Shown: piece after piece, positions 23,760 to 36,492 of the stretch
Layout of the letters: every line of letters begins with the position of its first letter
Numbering within the stretch: the stretch's first letter is position 1
DNA from: Lycorma delicatula
Lineage: Eukaryota; Arthropoda; Insecta; Hemiptera; Fulgoridae
Direction: 5' to 3'
Assembly: GCF_047948215.1 (NCBI RefSeq)
Contig: NC_134456.1
Location: forward strand, 65,305,529-65,369,528
Length of the DNA: 64,000 bases
Made by a program: the position numbers and the translations under genes
Notes under the pieces: model-generated
Seen by the model: only the letters and a program-made list of their open reading frames with translations
Databases searched by the model: none
Told to the model about the DNA's origin: nothing

Positions 23760-24650
23760 TCATTTTCAGTTCTCTCTAATCCAAGTTTCTTCGTATTAGG
23801 CCTTCTACAGAATTTCTTCACCTGCCTCAATCCATGAAACTTCTCTCTTCCATTATTCTCATTACATACACTCTCTTGTGCAATTCCTCCATCACTGTAA
23901 TTATCCATTCCATTCTTAGTTTACTCGTTGATATTCTACGTGTTTCCCTTGCAGCATCCTGTTTGGTAATCTTTCCTCATCCATCCTTTCAATATGCCCA
24001 AACCATCTGAGCTTTGATCTTCCAATTAACTATGCAAGGGGTACCTAATTTCACTTCCTCTCTAATCATACCCTGTCCCTTCTCTTCCTCACCTTACTCT
24101 GTCCCTTCTTGTCTTCCCTAACATGTTTCTCTTTAATTTCATTTCTGCTGCTTGTACTTGACCCTCCATCTTTCTGCCACATACATAAGAATTGGCACAA
24201 AGTAGGTTTTATAAATACTTCTCTTACATTTTGAAGGTATCTCCTTGTTCCAGACCATTACAGTTTAATAAAATCCATTTGTCTTCTGTACTCTTGCACT
24301 TATTTCTTTAACCGTTCTTCCATCTCAGAAAAAACTGTTCCAGATAAACTCTTTTACTCTTTCTATTTTTCCACCATTCACAGTTATGTCTACTGATTTC
24401 CCTTTTTTTCTGTCTTGCACTATCATTTTACTCTTCTTATCACTAAACTGAATAACACATTTCTAAATTTCTTCACTCCACAGATTTATTGTACAATCTA
24501 CATTCCTTTCAGACTGACCCATGTAACACAGATCATCTGCAAATAAGTTGCTAGTTCCTTCTGCAATTCCATTTTTAACTATCTTGAAGATGCCATCCAT
24601 AGTTATAAACAAATGTGGAGGTTATCACACTTACTTGTCTCAACCAATTC
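23760..24650 (-). mobile_element. LINE RT fragment, decayed
   Basis: The minus strand gives GTSNLFADDLCYMGQSE near 24540-24490 (the RT catalytic F/YADD block), then VNGGKIERVKEFIW, DGRTVKEISARVQKTNGFY, TYFVPILMY and QMVWAYWKDG in the following 700 bp. This is the C-terminal half of a LINE reverse transcriptase and its downstream region. Several frame breaks are visible. It is a different sequence from the LINE at 565-3700. Neither end was located precisely. Confidence 0.8.
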
Positions 24651-24719
24651 TCTATTTCACCCAATCTAATATATTTACGAACATGTTGTAATAGATACAT
24701 TATACAGAAAACAACAGGG

Positions 24720-25335
24720 AAAAATTAGTTGCAAAAATAAATATTATGAAACTATTGCAGTAAAAATGGATATAAAGCATCACTAATTGATAATATTTAT
24801 AGAAAAACAAAATTTTAAATCTACAAACTTTACAATGTTGGAAGCAACAAATACACAGTGTTGATAGAAAATATTTATATAAAATACTCTTATACTAAAA
24901 TTACTGAAAATTTAATTAATGTTTATAATGATAAAAAATATAAACCAGCATATAAGCCCAACAACCATGTAATAGTTTGTATGGCATTTATAAAGTAAAA
25001 TTAACGATTGTGATGAAATTTATATTGGGAAAATGAATAGATCATTTAAAGTAAGATTCACAGAACATTATAGATATAATAATAATTTGGGGTTTTCTAA
25101 TGTTTCCTAACATCTAATAGTAAATAAACATTCTCTACTACAGAGTTAGAAACCAATTTGGAAATAATTGAAATCACAAAAGAAAATGATAATAAAAAAT
25201 TGGATATTTCAGAAAAATATCATATTTATAAATATGGACAGAAATTCAGCTTGATCAATATGTAGACAGAATTTGGTAATGATACTCTTATCAAAGTTGC
25301 TATAGATAGGAGCACTTTTGTTAATATTAAGGAAA
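24720..25335 (+). mobile_element. Penelope-like element, GIY-YIG endonuclease end
   Basis: The plus strand reads ITENLINVYNDKKYKPAYKP, then GIYKVK at 24983, and after a frameshift NDCDEIYIGKMNRSFKVRFT at about 25005, then LEIIEITKEND-like and ISEKYHIYKYGQKFSLINM. This is the C-terminal GIY-YIG nuclease of Penelope-like elements, including the CxxC-like CNDC region just before YIG (first Cys lost here). The RT domain is absent. Decayed, with one frameshift between the GIY and YIG motifs and further stops. Confidence 0.8.
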
Positions 25336-25339
25336 TTTA

Positions 25340-26140
25340 TATTACATTAGTGCAGTGCTGTATTCAGTGGCTGGCCATAAACATCTTTAATAATAAAAAA
25401 AAATATTTTAATCTTTTCAATGTTTTAATGTGTAGTTGGTTTTAAATTACAATTTTAATCAACTGATAAGGAATTCCCTCGAAAGCGCTATTGATATGTA
25501 AAAAAAAAAAAAGAAAAAAGAAAAGTAATAAAATAAGGTAAGAGTTTTTATTAATTCTGTACATTAAGCTGAACTTTTTTTATGCTTTTGAATCAATTAG
25601 TACAGAGGAAGATATGGACAAAAAAAGAACTTATTTTACAAAATTAATTAATCATTTAAAATATATAATCATGTATATATATTTGCAATTTTTGTATATA
25701 TCTTTGAGAGACAAGACACTAATGGATGAAAATATAAACACTTTCATAATGTATATTATTGAATTTGCTACTCTGAAGAAAATGCCTAGAACAGCTCTTA
25801 TTTATGTTGGCATTTTTAATAAATTACCAATTAACCCTTTTAAGAGAGTGTTCCATGTATTTATTTAAAATTAAATAAAAGATTTTCTTTTAAAAAACCA
25901 ATTAACAACTTACAGAAACTATCTATCAGCTGATGCGTTTTTAAATAAAACTACTAAAATAATTCTGAATTTTTCTGCACTCTCGTTTATTGTGTAAAAA
26001 TAGTCAAATACTTTTTAAAATTAACACCTTCATAACTTTTTTACTTAATTTCTTATCTTCACATTTTGCAATACTGTTACTTTCTTACATTCTGTAACTA
26101 TTTTTATGTTTTAAAGTAATTTCAATCAATTCTTTTTTAT
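25340..26140. other. par-1 intron, nothing recognised
   Basis: AT-rich intron. An open frame at 25614-25868 has no motif I recognise and the same composition as the surrounding DNA. Confidence 0.55.
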
Positions 26141-26149
26141 TTCAAGAAA

Positions 26150-26480
26150 AATATTATATTTATGGCAGTGAAATATGGTTACTGGAATGACAAAACATAA
26201 AAATATATATAGGTTTTAAAAAAAAAAACTGTTGCAGGATTATGATAAAGATTACATCAATTAATGAATGAAATGAAGAGATTTTAAGAAAAGTTGTTAC
26301 ATTATGGACAAAATATTGTAAAAAAAAAAAAAAACTTCTTGGACATATACACACTGGATTAACCCGTAAATTATTATTTAATCTAGATGTAGAAAAGGTA
26401 AAGGGTAAAAATAGAAATGGTAGACATAAATTACAATAATTTGTAGAACTGAAGAACTAACAATGTGGTTTGCAGAAAAT
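26150..26480 (+). mobile_element. LINE C-terminal remnant
   Basis: The plus strand contains YGSEIWLL at about 26165 and LLGHI, then VEKVKGKNRNGRHKLQ in another frame at about 26335-26440. These match the usual order LYGSETW... R-L-GH... GR-G-R of insect LINE C-termini. Heavily decayed, with poly-A expansions. Ends uncertain. Confidence 0.55.
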
Positions 26481-26489
26481 ACCTTTAGG

Positions 26490-29400
26490 TTAAAACTTTA
26501 AGCTCACGATTAGGGCATAGAACCTGTCAATGATTAGCCAGTAGATAAAAAAAGGCCTACTCTAGTAACTGAAACTGCTTAAGAGATCTACATTTGGAAA
26601 TAATTCAATTTCATAAAAATAATCTAAGAAATTGTTAGTTTGTAACAATTTGATAACACTGAAAATCTCTCGATCGATGCTCCAATGAGCAAGTGGCATC
26701 CTTAGTTAGATTGCTAAATTACAACATAATACTCAAAATATATTACAAAATCATCTTTACCATCTAAAATGGTATGGTGGAACCCTTTCCTAAAACCTTC
26801 AAAAACATAATAAAACAAAATATTTAAGACATCAAATTACCTACACCATAATACATAATAGTACAAGGTACATAACTAGGTAGAACTTAACATGACATCA
26901 CATCCATGTAGCACAGATTATCCTCATAAAAGCTGTTGAGCTGATGTAACAGAAAATTAAATTTTTTAAGATAAAACAGAGAGCTATTTTTTTACTATCA
27001 TTAAAAAGTGATAAAGGAACTAAGCAGTACCACAAATAAGTAAATACAGATACATTTACATAGTAAAAAATAATGAGAAGCTTTAGAAGAAAACAAAGTG
27101 CAAAAAAACTTGAGAAAAGGAACAAAACAATTTCTCATATCTAAAATCGCAAGATATAAACAAAGACTACTTAATTTTTTGTCTAACAACAGAGTAAAAG
27201 TAACTCAAACAATCCTTTTGAAAAAAATCATTATAAGGTAAGTCTTTTGCTATATATGTTCATGCAACCATTTTGTTGCAATAAATAGTCTGCAGGTAAA
27301 TCCATTACCTCTTGGCCAGTATACATCTACATTTCTACTATTTGTTCCTGGATGCACATTTAATAGCTAGAGTAAAAAAAAAGAAAGAAACCTACTATAA
27401 TCTAACATATAAATATTTGTTTGAACTTTAATAATTTCATTTAATTTTTAATAGCAAGCAATTAAATTATTAACAAAGTTTACAAAATTTTAACTATAAT
27501 TTATAATGATTATAAAAATATAAAACAAGTAATTTCATAAGTAAACTGAAAATAAAATATATTAAACAATATTTAAGAAATATATATACATAATACAAAA
27601 AAAATAAGCAGAATAATGTTCATATATGTGAATAAAAGCCACAAAATCAACTAGCCTTAACTACATGGACGTATAAAATTTACGAATACATTTTATATTT
27701 AAAAAAATAAAAATACATATCTATAGATTGATCCCTTATACAGTAAAATAAATATGTATATTAATAACAGTTACTTAATAAATAACTCTACTGTAAAGAT
27801 CTAATAAATGACAATAATCATTAGCAAACAAGGGTACCAGCTTAAAAATGGCTTCATAATCCGCATCCTATATAGACATAATTAAGGCAACCAACATTTT
27901 GTGGATTTCACAAACACATAAAAACACATTGTGATTAAAAAGCCGAAATACAAATTTATAAATTTACAGAGTTTTCTCTATTCTTGTGCAATTCATTCGA
28001 AGAGAAACATGAAAAGAAAATAGATAAAAGAGAAGAAGACACAGATAAAAGCAAGATAAAATGTATATATTAAATTTAATAGTAAATGCTGCTTGCCATG
28101 AAAAGTGCAGAAAATGCAATGCGTCTTACAAAACAATATTACATAAGCACCACCATCATTATTTTTTCACTGGAAATGCTCCAGTTTTCTTTTAATCAAT
28201 TAAAAATCACATTTGGATTCGCTGATAAAAATTGTTAAAGTCACATCATTAAAATCCAACTTAAATAACAAATTATACCTTAAAACAAACTACTGATAGG
28301 AAGATAATTTCTAAGGTAGAATAAACTACAAAAAAAAAACAAGGAAATCTCACCTACACCTGAATAAGTATCAAATAATATAAAAATAAAACTGGGAACA
28401 TTTATAACTACTTTCAACAAATAACAGAGAAAGATTAAAAAATTTACCCAACACCAAGTCTACAATTGAACAGAAAACTAGCTATGGTATTATCTATGCA
28501 TATAAATACACACACACACACACACACATATTTGTAAATATAAATTGTAGATATCAATAAATTCAATTCTTTTTGATGAATTCAACTATTAAATATGAAT
28601 ATTAATAATGAATATGAAAAAAAAAAAAGACTTTATGTAAGTGAATGCAGATCAGCTATAATAGATGCTGAAAAAAAGAATTACTAATATCATTATTTCC
28701 TTTAACTATATTCATGAAAATTAAATAGCATAATTCCCTTAAAAAAAAATTACATTAAATTATATAATTTTACATTAATTTTAACAAATAAGCATTTTCA
28801 TAATTAAAAAAAAAAATTTAATTCATTATTTTAGAAAATTATCTTTTGCAATAGAAGTACTACTATAATCATTTATTAATTTAATCCACAACTTTAAAAT
28901 AATTTTTAAAAAGAACCAGTAATCTCCAATGACTATAAAAAACCATGATAAAAGCAGCCATAAATAAATAGAGCAGAAAAGAATACCCTTTCACACTCAA
29001 AAGACAAAAGAAGTACATAAAAAATGTCATTACAAAAAGTGGCCAAATAAAGCAGAAAGATGAATAATGGTACGGACTGTGAAAAATGACAGAAAAGAAG
29101 ATGATGACTGGAGGAAAGGTTACTAAAAACCAAAGGATCTGATGTTTTTCCTCCACATTTAATCAATAATGCAAAACAATGCATTACTGCTTGGTTTCAC
29201 CAACAAAGAATATGTGTATGTGGTAACCAGAAAATAAATCAATTATAATAATAGTTATTTTTAATGCTCCTTCCGTTATTACTGTATGAAGACAAGAACA
29301 AACAGAATGAGAGATAGCCGAGATGAGAATGATAAAACACCAGATGCCACCATAACTGATAACATATGGTAGTATTATCAAGTATAACTTATAAAATGAC

Positions 29401-29956
29401 AAATACTCTTCCTAACCATCTTCTGTGCACCCCACGCTCTTTCAAAGCATACATACAGCATTATTCATTGCAATATCCCGACTGCTGAAACAAAAGATAG
29501 GATTTTACATATAAATATCAATTTAATCAATAAATTAAAAAAAAATTAAAAAGCACAGCAGGATAATTAATCATATTATTTTGTGAAAAGCTTGTAGAAT
29601 TTAATTTATATAGTGTACTGGTAAAAAAAAAAATTAATAGAAAAATTAGTTTTTCAAGGAATTTTAAAACAACCACTTTTTTAATGACATTGTGCCTGGA
29701 AAATATCATTTTAAACAAGGTGCACAACACACATTTTCTTTTCAAAATATGTATAGGCTGTATAAAAACCCATGATGGATGGTTACAAAAAGCTTCACAA
29801 AAAAATCATGCAACAAGTCATGCATTAATGGCATTTTACTTTCATGCTGTATGCCATTTCATCGAGAAAAAAAAAACAAAAAAAACACTGTAATGTATAT
29901 TTGTTATATGTATACAAAATTTCCCCAATTTAAATGAATTAATACTGTATGCATAC
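26490..29956. other. par-1 intron, mostly unassigned
   Basis: AT-rich intron up to exon H. It holds an (AC)n run at 28508-28528. A slightly more complex block at 28900-29480 has several overlapping open frames, hydrophobic on the minus strand. No motif allowed assignment. Confidence 0.55.
28508..28528. repeat. (AC)n microsatellite
   Basis: Ten uninterrupted AC/CA units. Confidence 0.95.
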
Positions 29957-30239
29957 TTGAAAGTACAACGTGGGCTACATAGTTCATGTTTAGGAAGAGG
30001 AGATTGGGATTGGGAGTTTGGTTCGCACCACCATTGGCAGGGGCGGTGGTATCTCTCAGCGTTTCACCACCCGAAGATGCCCGCCGAGATGGTTTCGCAT
30101 TTGATGCTGATATAGAGCGATGAACTCCACGATGTGATGGTGACTGTGCACTATTTGTTGTAACCGCACCGGTGCCAGTCCCTTGTTGAATATTCCTCAG
30201 AGACAAGGAGCTCCCTGATCGGGAACCATCACTTTCCGG
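29957..30239 (-). CDS. par-1: par-1 exon H: Ser-rich spacer
   Basis: This 283-nt exon starts at TGTTACAG|CCGGAAAGTGATGG. It reads PESDGSRSGSSLSLRNIQQG, then a Thr/Gly/Ala-rich stretch, SPSHRGVHRSISASNAKPSR and RASSGGETLRDTTAP. The spacer matches the arthropod PAR-1 pattern (ESDGSRSGSSLSLRN, GVHRSISAS, SRRASSG), with several Arg-X-X-Ser sites suited to 14-3-3 or kinase docking. The most likely donor is TTTCAA|GTATGC, which gives the phase 1 needed by exon I. An earlier donor (AACTAT|GTAGCC) would not fit in phase, so the 3' border is less certain than the 5' border. Confidence 0.9.
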
Positions 30240-30573
30240 CTGTAACAAACACAATTAAAGATAATTGAATTTGAAAAAAAAAAAAAAGTTAAATTATATT
30301 TAAAAAGTCATCATTACTCTAATTGGCAAACTCAAAAGAAAACATTTAAAAGAACTTTCAACATTTTGTATTCAATTCACAATATATTGGTCAATTCATC
30401 AAATCAATCAGACCAGTAGAATAAGCTTCTCTTTAGGGTAAGCAGCAAAACTCAATCCCAGTTTTCTTTGCTCTATATCTTAAAAGAAAGGAAGATAAAC
30501 GACAACATCAATTGCGATTTTTTGCTAAGGCAACACTAACAAACTTCTCATTTGAAGAGATAGCAACAAATTA

Positions 30574-31264
30574 TGAGGGGCATCTCTAAAGTAAAGACAG
30601 CTGGGAAATTTCTCTCCTTACGGTTGACGAACCTGTGTCGTTCATGGCTATGCTAATAATGTACACACTGCATTGTAATCTGTAAGTTGTCATGTTGTAG
30701 TATCTTCTATCTTGTAATCTTTTGGGATCAGTTTGGCATACTGCTGATCGATTTCATACCACGTGGACTATAAATGCAGAAGCCAACTGCAAAACTCTTT
30801 GTAAGTTACAGTGTGCCATTCAAAATCTCTGACGTGGACGGCTGACCGACTGCATCATCCTGCTGCACAATAATGCACATCCACATGTTGCGAGTCTTGA
30901 CACATGATTTACTGAAAGGATTTGGATGGGAAATTTACGATCACTCGCCAAATAGTCTGGACTTAGTTCCTTCTGATTACCATTTGTTTGGGAAATTGAA
31001 AGAATTTTTGAGTGGTAAGCAATCGTGGATGATGATGAACTTAAAAAATGCTGTTAATCAATGGCTAAATGGACTGACGGCAGAAGAATGCAACAAGTGT
31101 ATATTGAAGTTGGTGTATTGCTATGATAAGTGCCAATTCATGCAGTGATTATATAAAAAAGTAATATAAGGTATGTAGTTTAAGAGAAATAAAAAATATT
31201 TACTAAGTTTTCAGAATAAACTGTTTTACACTGAAACGGTCTTTACTTTCAAGATAACCTCTCA
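30574..31264 (+). mobile_element. mariner element, internally deleted, dead
   Basis: Terminal inverted repeats of about 26 bp: the left end starts TGAGGGGCATCTCTAAAGTA, and the right end, read inward, starts TGAGAGGTTATCTTGAAAGT. TA dinucleotides flank both ends. At 691 bp it is about half the length of a full mariner. Coding remains are the middle and C-terminal transposase: ILLIDFIPRG, LLHNNAHPHVA, SPNSLDLVPSDYHLFGKLKE. The second catalytic aspartate (HDN in active enzymes) is Asn here (30869-30871). The N-terminal DNA-binding half is deleted. Confidence 0.9.
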
Positions 31265-32032
31265 TATATATATATTCTATAAAAACAGGTATAAACAGTA
31301 ATGACACAGAATTACATGAGAAATGAAAATGAAATTGGAGATAAAACCAGGATCACTAACTTTTTTTAAAATGAAGTTATTGACAATTTTAAAAAATTTT
31401 TTAAATCCTTATACTGAACTTAAAAAATACTTCCTAGTCATTATTAGTCAGATTTTATTTAATTTTTATCATTATTGATGATAATGTAATAAATTACTTA
31501 TGCATCAGTAAATGCATATAAAACTTGCTTGCTCATATGGATCAAAATCTCATTGTTTAGTTGTGTATGCTTCAGAAAGGGGAGTTTTAAAACTCCAATT
31601 ACAGAGGAACAGTTGTAAGATCATCTATCCTGTTAATTGTACCTTTCCAGTATTGTCTATTATTTGCCAAACAGCTTATATGACATCGATAAACAGGCAA
31701 CACTTATACAAATAAGCATGAATTACCTAAGATTATATAAATCTACATTCGTTTATACTTGCTCAGTTAATCAATTGAAGGTAATACATTTTTTTCTCCA
31801 ATTTAAATTCATAGGATTCATAACATGGAATAAAACAAATGTAATGTCTTTATAAATATATTCTTTTCTATTTATTTTCTGAGAAAATATAACCAAACAT
31901 TAGTTTTTATATATGATGCAAAATTATCTAATTTAACCATTCCTTTACCATTTTTAAGCAAAGTTATACGAGTACAAGCTGATTATACATAACTGATTTA
32001 CCAAGTTCACGGAAAAAAAACATATAACTTAC
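31265..32032. other. par-1 intron, nothing recognised
   Basis: AT-rich intron between the mariner copy and exon G. It contains a 16-bp perfect palindrome GGAGTTTTAAAACTCC at 31581-31596. Confidence 0.6.
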
Positions 32033-32145
32033 ATCAGCAGATTTTCTGCCCAGAAGAAGGTACGTAGCGAAGACATCATCATACTTAGCTTGCGCTAAGC
32101 TGTCCTCGATTTCAGCACGGCTATACCCCATGCCAACTAGGGCTT
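32033..32145 (-). CDS. par-1: par-1 exon G: UBA domain
   Basis: This 113-nt exon begins after TTTGTTCCAG with two bases that complete Glu. It encodes [20 protein letters not shown], then [17 protein letters not shown]. This is the UBA domain, with the MGYSR turn and the [14 protein letters not shown] helix characteristic of MARK/PAR-1; it binds the back of the kinase domain and modulates activation. The donor is GAT|GTAAGT, phase 0. An ATG just upstream (MGRFVPE) is intron and not a start. Confidence 0.96.
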
Positions 32146-33285
32146 CTGGAACAAACCTCCCCATTACTCATAATGAACAAATTAAAAAAAAATAAAACAA
32201 TAATATATTACATCACACTAACAACATTTTATAGAAGATATAAATTATACAGTATACTGATTTATAATGTAATCAAATGCAAGTATAAAAATTTGCAACC
32301 CAAAATAAAATCAGAAATTTACTCCGATGAAAAAATACTGCACACTTAAAAAAATATGATTACAAAAATATATAATTGATACCACATTAAAACTTTTGTT
32401 CTGTTTTACATTTCTTAAAGAGCTCATATAAAAAACATGAAGCGAGTAATATTTAATTGCAAAAATCTATGTGAAAAAATTGATTTTTTTTCCTTTATCG
32501 TACATACATAATTTCAAAGTGCTGCAGTTTTTTCTGATTTTAATACACAATTTATGGTCACTATCCCTGAAATAATTAACAAAACAAACTGAACTGACAA
32601 GAGTAAAGATAAAGTTAATAATTTTTCATTTGTTAACTAAACCTTTTAAACAACTATTTTTTCAATATTTCAGAGCTTGGAAATTGAATAGAAAAAATGG
32701 GCAAATATGCCCCTTACATAAAGAAAGTCTTATGCAAAGTCTTATGGTTTAAAAACCACATTTTCCTATGGTTCTTTACGAAAATAAATAATGAGCCTCT
32801 TGTTTAAATAATTTCTAAATAAAATAAAGTAAAACAAATCAGGCTTTTAAATCTGGTAAATATTATTTTTTCTGTTACAAATTACACTCCTAAATTCAGG
32901 TCTATTATTAGCCAAGTTATAGTAATATCTGTCCTGTCCTTAGTGGATATTTTAGTTGGACACTTTCACACACCACACAATTCTAGAACAATTTTTCAAA
33001 GCCTCTTCTTTGACGACACCAGTGTTTAGAGGAAAAGTCATTTCATGAAATATATTTTTAGGTGATCAATACAAATTGGGATTGATGAGGAAGTGCTCCC
33101 ATCTGAGCTATCCAATTTTCCTGAGGATTTAATATCTACAGAAGTCTAAAACAATCTTCTGGATGGTCTTGTTTGGAGACTTTCTCTGGGTAGATATAAC
33201 TTTCTTATAATCTCACCTTTCCCTTGATTCTTCTTTCCTGGATTTTTCTAAAGTTTTGACTGACTTTGCAAAATCACATTAATGT
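32146..33285. other. par-1 intron, nothing recognised
   Basis: AT-rich intron upstream of exon G in gene orientation. No motif seen apart from a short direct repeat AAGTCTTATG near 32730. Confidence 0.55.
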
Positions 33286-33289
33286 TTTT

Positions 33290-33985
33290 ATTTGCAAGGA
33301 CAAATGAAAAGTCAATTTGGGAAATTGCTGAAATTTGTAGCGCAAGTATTGGCACTGTCCATGCCATTATCCAGTCGACTCAAAATCACAGACACCTGAA
33401 TTTACATTTTTACAGAACTTAAACAATGGTTTTTAACAGAAGTTAATCCTTTTTTTTTAGATTGCATAACTTATATTCATCATTTTGAGTCAGAATCCAA
33501 ACTGGAGTAAGAAATGAAAACATCTACATTCACTGACTAGGAAAATATTCAAGATTTATACATTAGCTGGTAAAGTAATGCTAATGGTGTTTTGAGACAA
33601 TAAGGACCAATTTATTGTGAGTATTGGGAAAAACAACACACAATCAATGGAAGAACTATTTGACATGCAGACAGAAAGTAAAGTGAAACTCCCAATAAGG
33701 AGAAAACATCCTGATTGTTTCTGAAAAGGTGTAATTCTTCTGCATGATTACACTCACCCCCACACCATTCAAATGACACAGGAAGCTATCAACAAAATAA
33801 GAACACTTATAGAAAGATGCAAAAGACATAGGAGGCTATTGAAATAAGAAAGCTTACAGAAAGATTGAACAATGTCTAAATGTAGCCAGGGATTATGTTG
33901 AAAAGTAATGTTAGTTTCACTATCACTGAATGAATAATAATTATTTTAGTCATTTGTCTCTTTATTGAATAACCCTAGTAAAATG
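33290..33985 (+). mobile_element. mariner transposase remnant (no ends found)
   Basis: Plus-strand pieces follow the mariner order: the helix-turn-helix SIWEIAEICSASIGTVHAII at 33310, then EVNPFFLDCITYIHH, LAGKVMLMVFWDNKDQFIV, GVILLHDYTHPHTIQM (second catalytic Asp kept) and the C-terminal CLNVARDYVEK-like end at about 33880. Stops and frameshifts are spread throughout and the third Asp block is missing or deleted. A different mariner lineage from the copies at 30574 and 42836. Confidence 0.8.
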
Positions 33986-34245
33986 AAAGGTAGAAATAAT
34001 GATGTGTTGTGATAGCAGATCATAACTAACTGCAACTTACTAAAATAACAATTTAAAGGAATCTAAAACATTAATGAACACAAGTTATTAAAAAAAACCA
34101 TCATACTTAAGTAAAATACTTAATCTGCTATTGTGAAAAATGTAATAATAATATTCTTTACAGTAGAACATAATTAAAAATATATAATAACATTTTTTTT
34201 AAAAACAATATTATTCAAAAAAAAGAAGATGATGCAGATACTCAC

Positions 34246-34345
34246 CTATCCTTTTCAAGTCCTTGAAATCAGGTTCTGGTTCCACATATGGTTTTAACTC
34301 ATCTTCCTCATAACCCATATTCATCCATTTATCTTTCATTATATT
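34246..34345 (-). CDS. par-1: par-1 exon F: end of kinase domain and linker
   Basis: This 100-nt exon starts after TTTTTTACAG and reads [20 protein letters not shown], then [13 protein letters not shown] and one base of Glu. It holds the end of the kinase domain and the acidic linker ([12 protein letters not shown]) typical of PAR-1/MARK between kinase and UBA domains. The donor is G|GTGAGT, phase 1. The region just upstream on the gene (34346-34545) is plain AT-rich intron. Confidence 0.95.
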
Positions 34346-34549
34346 CTGTAAAAAATAAAAATCAACAATAAATAAAATAAAATAAAAGTTATAGAAAACT
34401 TGAAAATTAAAAAAAAATAGTATATAACAGAGTTTGCTGCTGAAACACCTTGATTGATAATTTAAGCTTTCTATTTTAATAAAGTATAAATAATTATAAA
34501 ACAAAATTAAGTTTTAAATGTAATCTATTTTTTTTTATAGCGTTGAACT

Positions 34550-35799
34550 TTTTAAAAGAGTCCCCATCAGTCAGTAATTTATATCAAATGCTTATTTTTA
34601 AAATGCTTAATAGTTTGAATGCATATCTTTGTTAAAATATATACAAGAGTGTGAGACTGCTAAAATAATGTGGAAGATGTTTGTACAACTCGAGCTGGAA
34701 ACGGGAGGACTGTTTATTGCATGTGCATTTGAGTATTGCCAGTCTGGTTCAAGCAATGGCTTTTGAACAGAGGTGTGTAATTGTGTAGTGTGTAATTGTT
34801 TGATCATGAATGCATCACATTCATGATGCAAACTTATTTAGAGATGAATCTCATGTTATGTATTGGTGTAAGTTCAGAGAGAAATTTCAAAAGGAAGCAT
34901 TTTATTCAGAAGGTAGCTATTAGAAACTTTTGTGAAACAGGTTCACGGTTATACCAGAAGTGTGACCGACACAGGTCAGTTTCAACACAGGTCATAGAGG
35001 AGTGTAAAGTGATAGTTACAAGATCTTTGCGATGACTAAGCTGGGAAAAAATTTCAGAGGTTCAACCCATACTGCACTGAGGAAATGCTGAAATGTTATG
35101 TGTATGAAATGCATGTTTTCCTTGAAATAATCCTGATTATATAAAAGGTTTCGCTACTTTCAATGGTTCAACTGCATTAGAGGTAACATCTGAATTTTAG
35201 ATCAAGTGTTTTTCACAGATGAAGTGTGGTTTCACCTTGGTGGGTACGTCAATAGTCACTACCTGATCTGGGATACTGAAAACCGCATTTTCTTTGACTC
35301 TCTAACACACCCACAAAAATAGGCAGTTTGTGCTTTCAAAGTTACGAATAATAGGACCCTTGTTTTTCGAAAAAAAGCTGTGATTGCTGCCATCTACCAA
35401 GGAATTATTTTAACAGCTCATAGCCTTACAGCAAGAGGATAAGCTGCTGACTGCAACAGGACAGTGAATTTCTACAATAAAGATGCTACGGGATTTGCGG
35501 TCCAAAGGATTGTATCCCCATAACTGATTAATCCAGACTTCTTTCTGTGGGGTTACTTGAGATTGTTTGTAGGAGATATCCACACACCCTGCAGGAATTG
35601 AAGACAAACATTAACAAGGCCATCCAGGAAATAGACAGCATTCAGCTAACAATAGTAGCCAGGAACATAGTCAAACGTGTTAACAAGTGTAGAAAAGTGA
35701 ATGGACATAATTTTCAACACCTGTAAATTTTTCTGTAAGTGTTTGCAAATAAACTATTATTTATAGACTAAACTAAGTGATGGGACCCCGCTTTTAAAA
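34550..35799 (+). mobile_element. Tc1/mariner-superfamily element, near full length, dead
   Basis: The ends are inverted repeats: TTTTAAAAGAGTCCCCATCA on the left, and TTTTAAAAGCGGGGTCCCAT read inward from the right. Length is 1250 bp. The coding strand contains FTDEVWFHLGGYVNSHYLIW (first catalytic block), NRIFFDSLTHPQK, then DFFLWGYLRLFV and TIVARNIVKRVNKC before an HFQHL-like end. This is the arrangement of a widespread insect DDE transposase group whose third block reads SPDLTPPDFFLWG in intact copies. Here that block is shifted and interrupted by several stops, so the copy is inactive. It inserted in the intron between exons F and E of par-1. Confidence 0.8.
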
Positions 35800-36116
35800 C
35801 ATGTTGTAATAATTATCAGCAAAATTATATGTTTAGAACAAGTTTTGATTAAAACTTTCTTTGTTATCACATCATTTATCAAAGAAATCTACATTCAAAT
35901 TTAAAAACTGACCAGTATTTTCTTTCTAACAAATTTCAATAATTTTCATTTTTCACTAAAGTGATAATGCAGCATCTTTTACACTATAAATTTTAAAATT
36001 TAAAACAGCTGAATAAAGAAAAAAATAATTAAAAATAAAATAGTCTTGTCAAGAAACCACCGACAAGTGTAAATTTTCAATTGATAAAAAGCTTTTGAAG
36101 ACTATAGTTTTCGTTC

Positions 36117-36143
36117 TATTATTGTGTCACTGACACAATAATA
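36117..36143. repeat. Perfect hairpin, 13-bp arms, 1-nt centre
   Basis: TATTATTGTGTCA, then C, then TGACACAATAATA. Located in the intron between exons F and E, outside any recognised transposon. Confidence 0.95.
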
Positions 36144-36473
36144 CCATCTACAATCTATAGTATTCTTTTTGTCTCCATTAAGAATGCAATAGAATAGCCT
36201 AGTTATTATGCAAAATTTGTGGTAGTTCATTCAATCCATATAGTTTTAATACAGATTACTCTCATCAATTCAATTTTTATATTCACTTCAAATTTCATCC
36301 CTATAACAAAGGCTGATTATTTTACAATTTCTTCCTCTAAAAATTAAATTTTAAACTTTTTATATTCATTTGCTTTCCTTACAATTTTCATTAATTTGTA
36401 AAACAATTAATTTTCTATTTTTTTACTAAAAACAACATAGGATATTAATAATTAATATTATGTGTTTTTAGTA

Positions 36474-36492
36474 ATATATATATATATATATA
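36474..36492. repeat. (TA)n microsatellite
   Basis: About nine TA units followed by a short CACACATACAC stretch. Confidence 0.9.

Noticed and set aside
25614..25868. 84-codon plus-strand open frame
   Set aside because: No recognised motif, and composition equal to the intron around it.
28881..29184. Hydrophobic open frames as a membrane protein
   Set aside because: Two overlapping frames of the same strand are equally open and rich in Phe/Leu/Ser, as expected from AT-rich, T-biased DNA. No start or splice context supports a gene.
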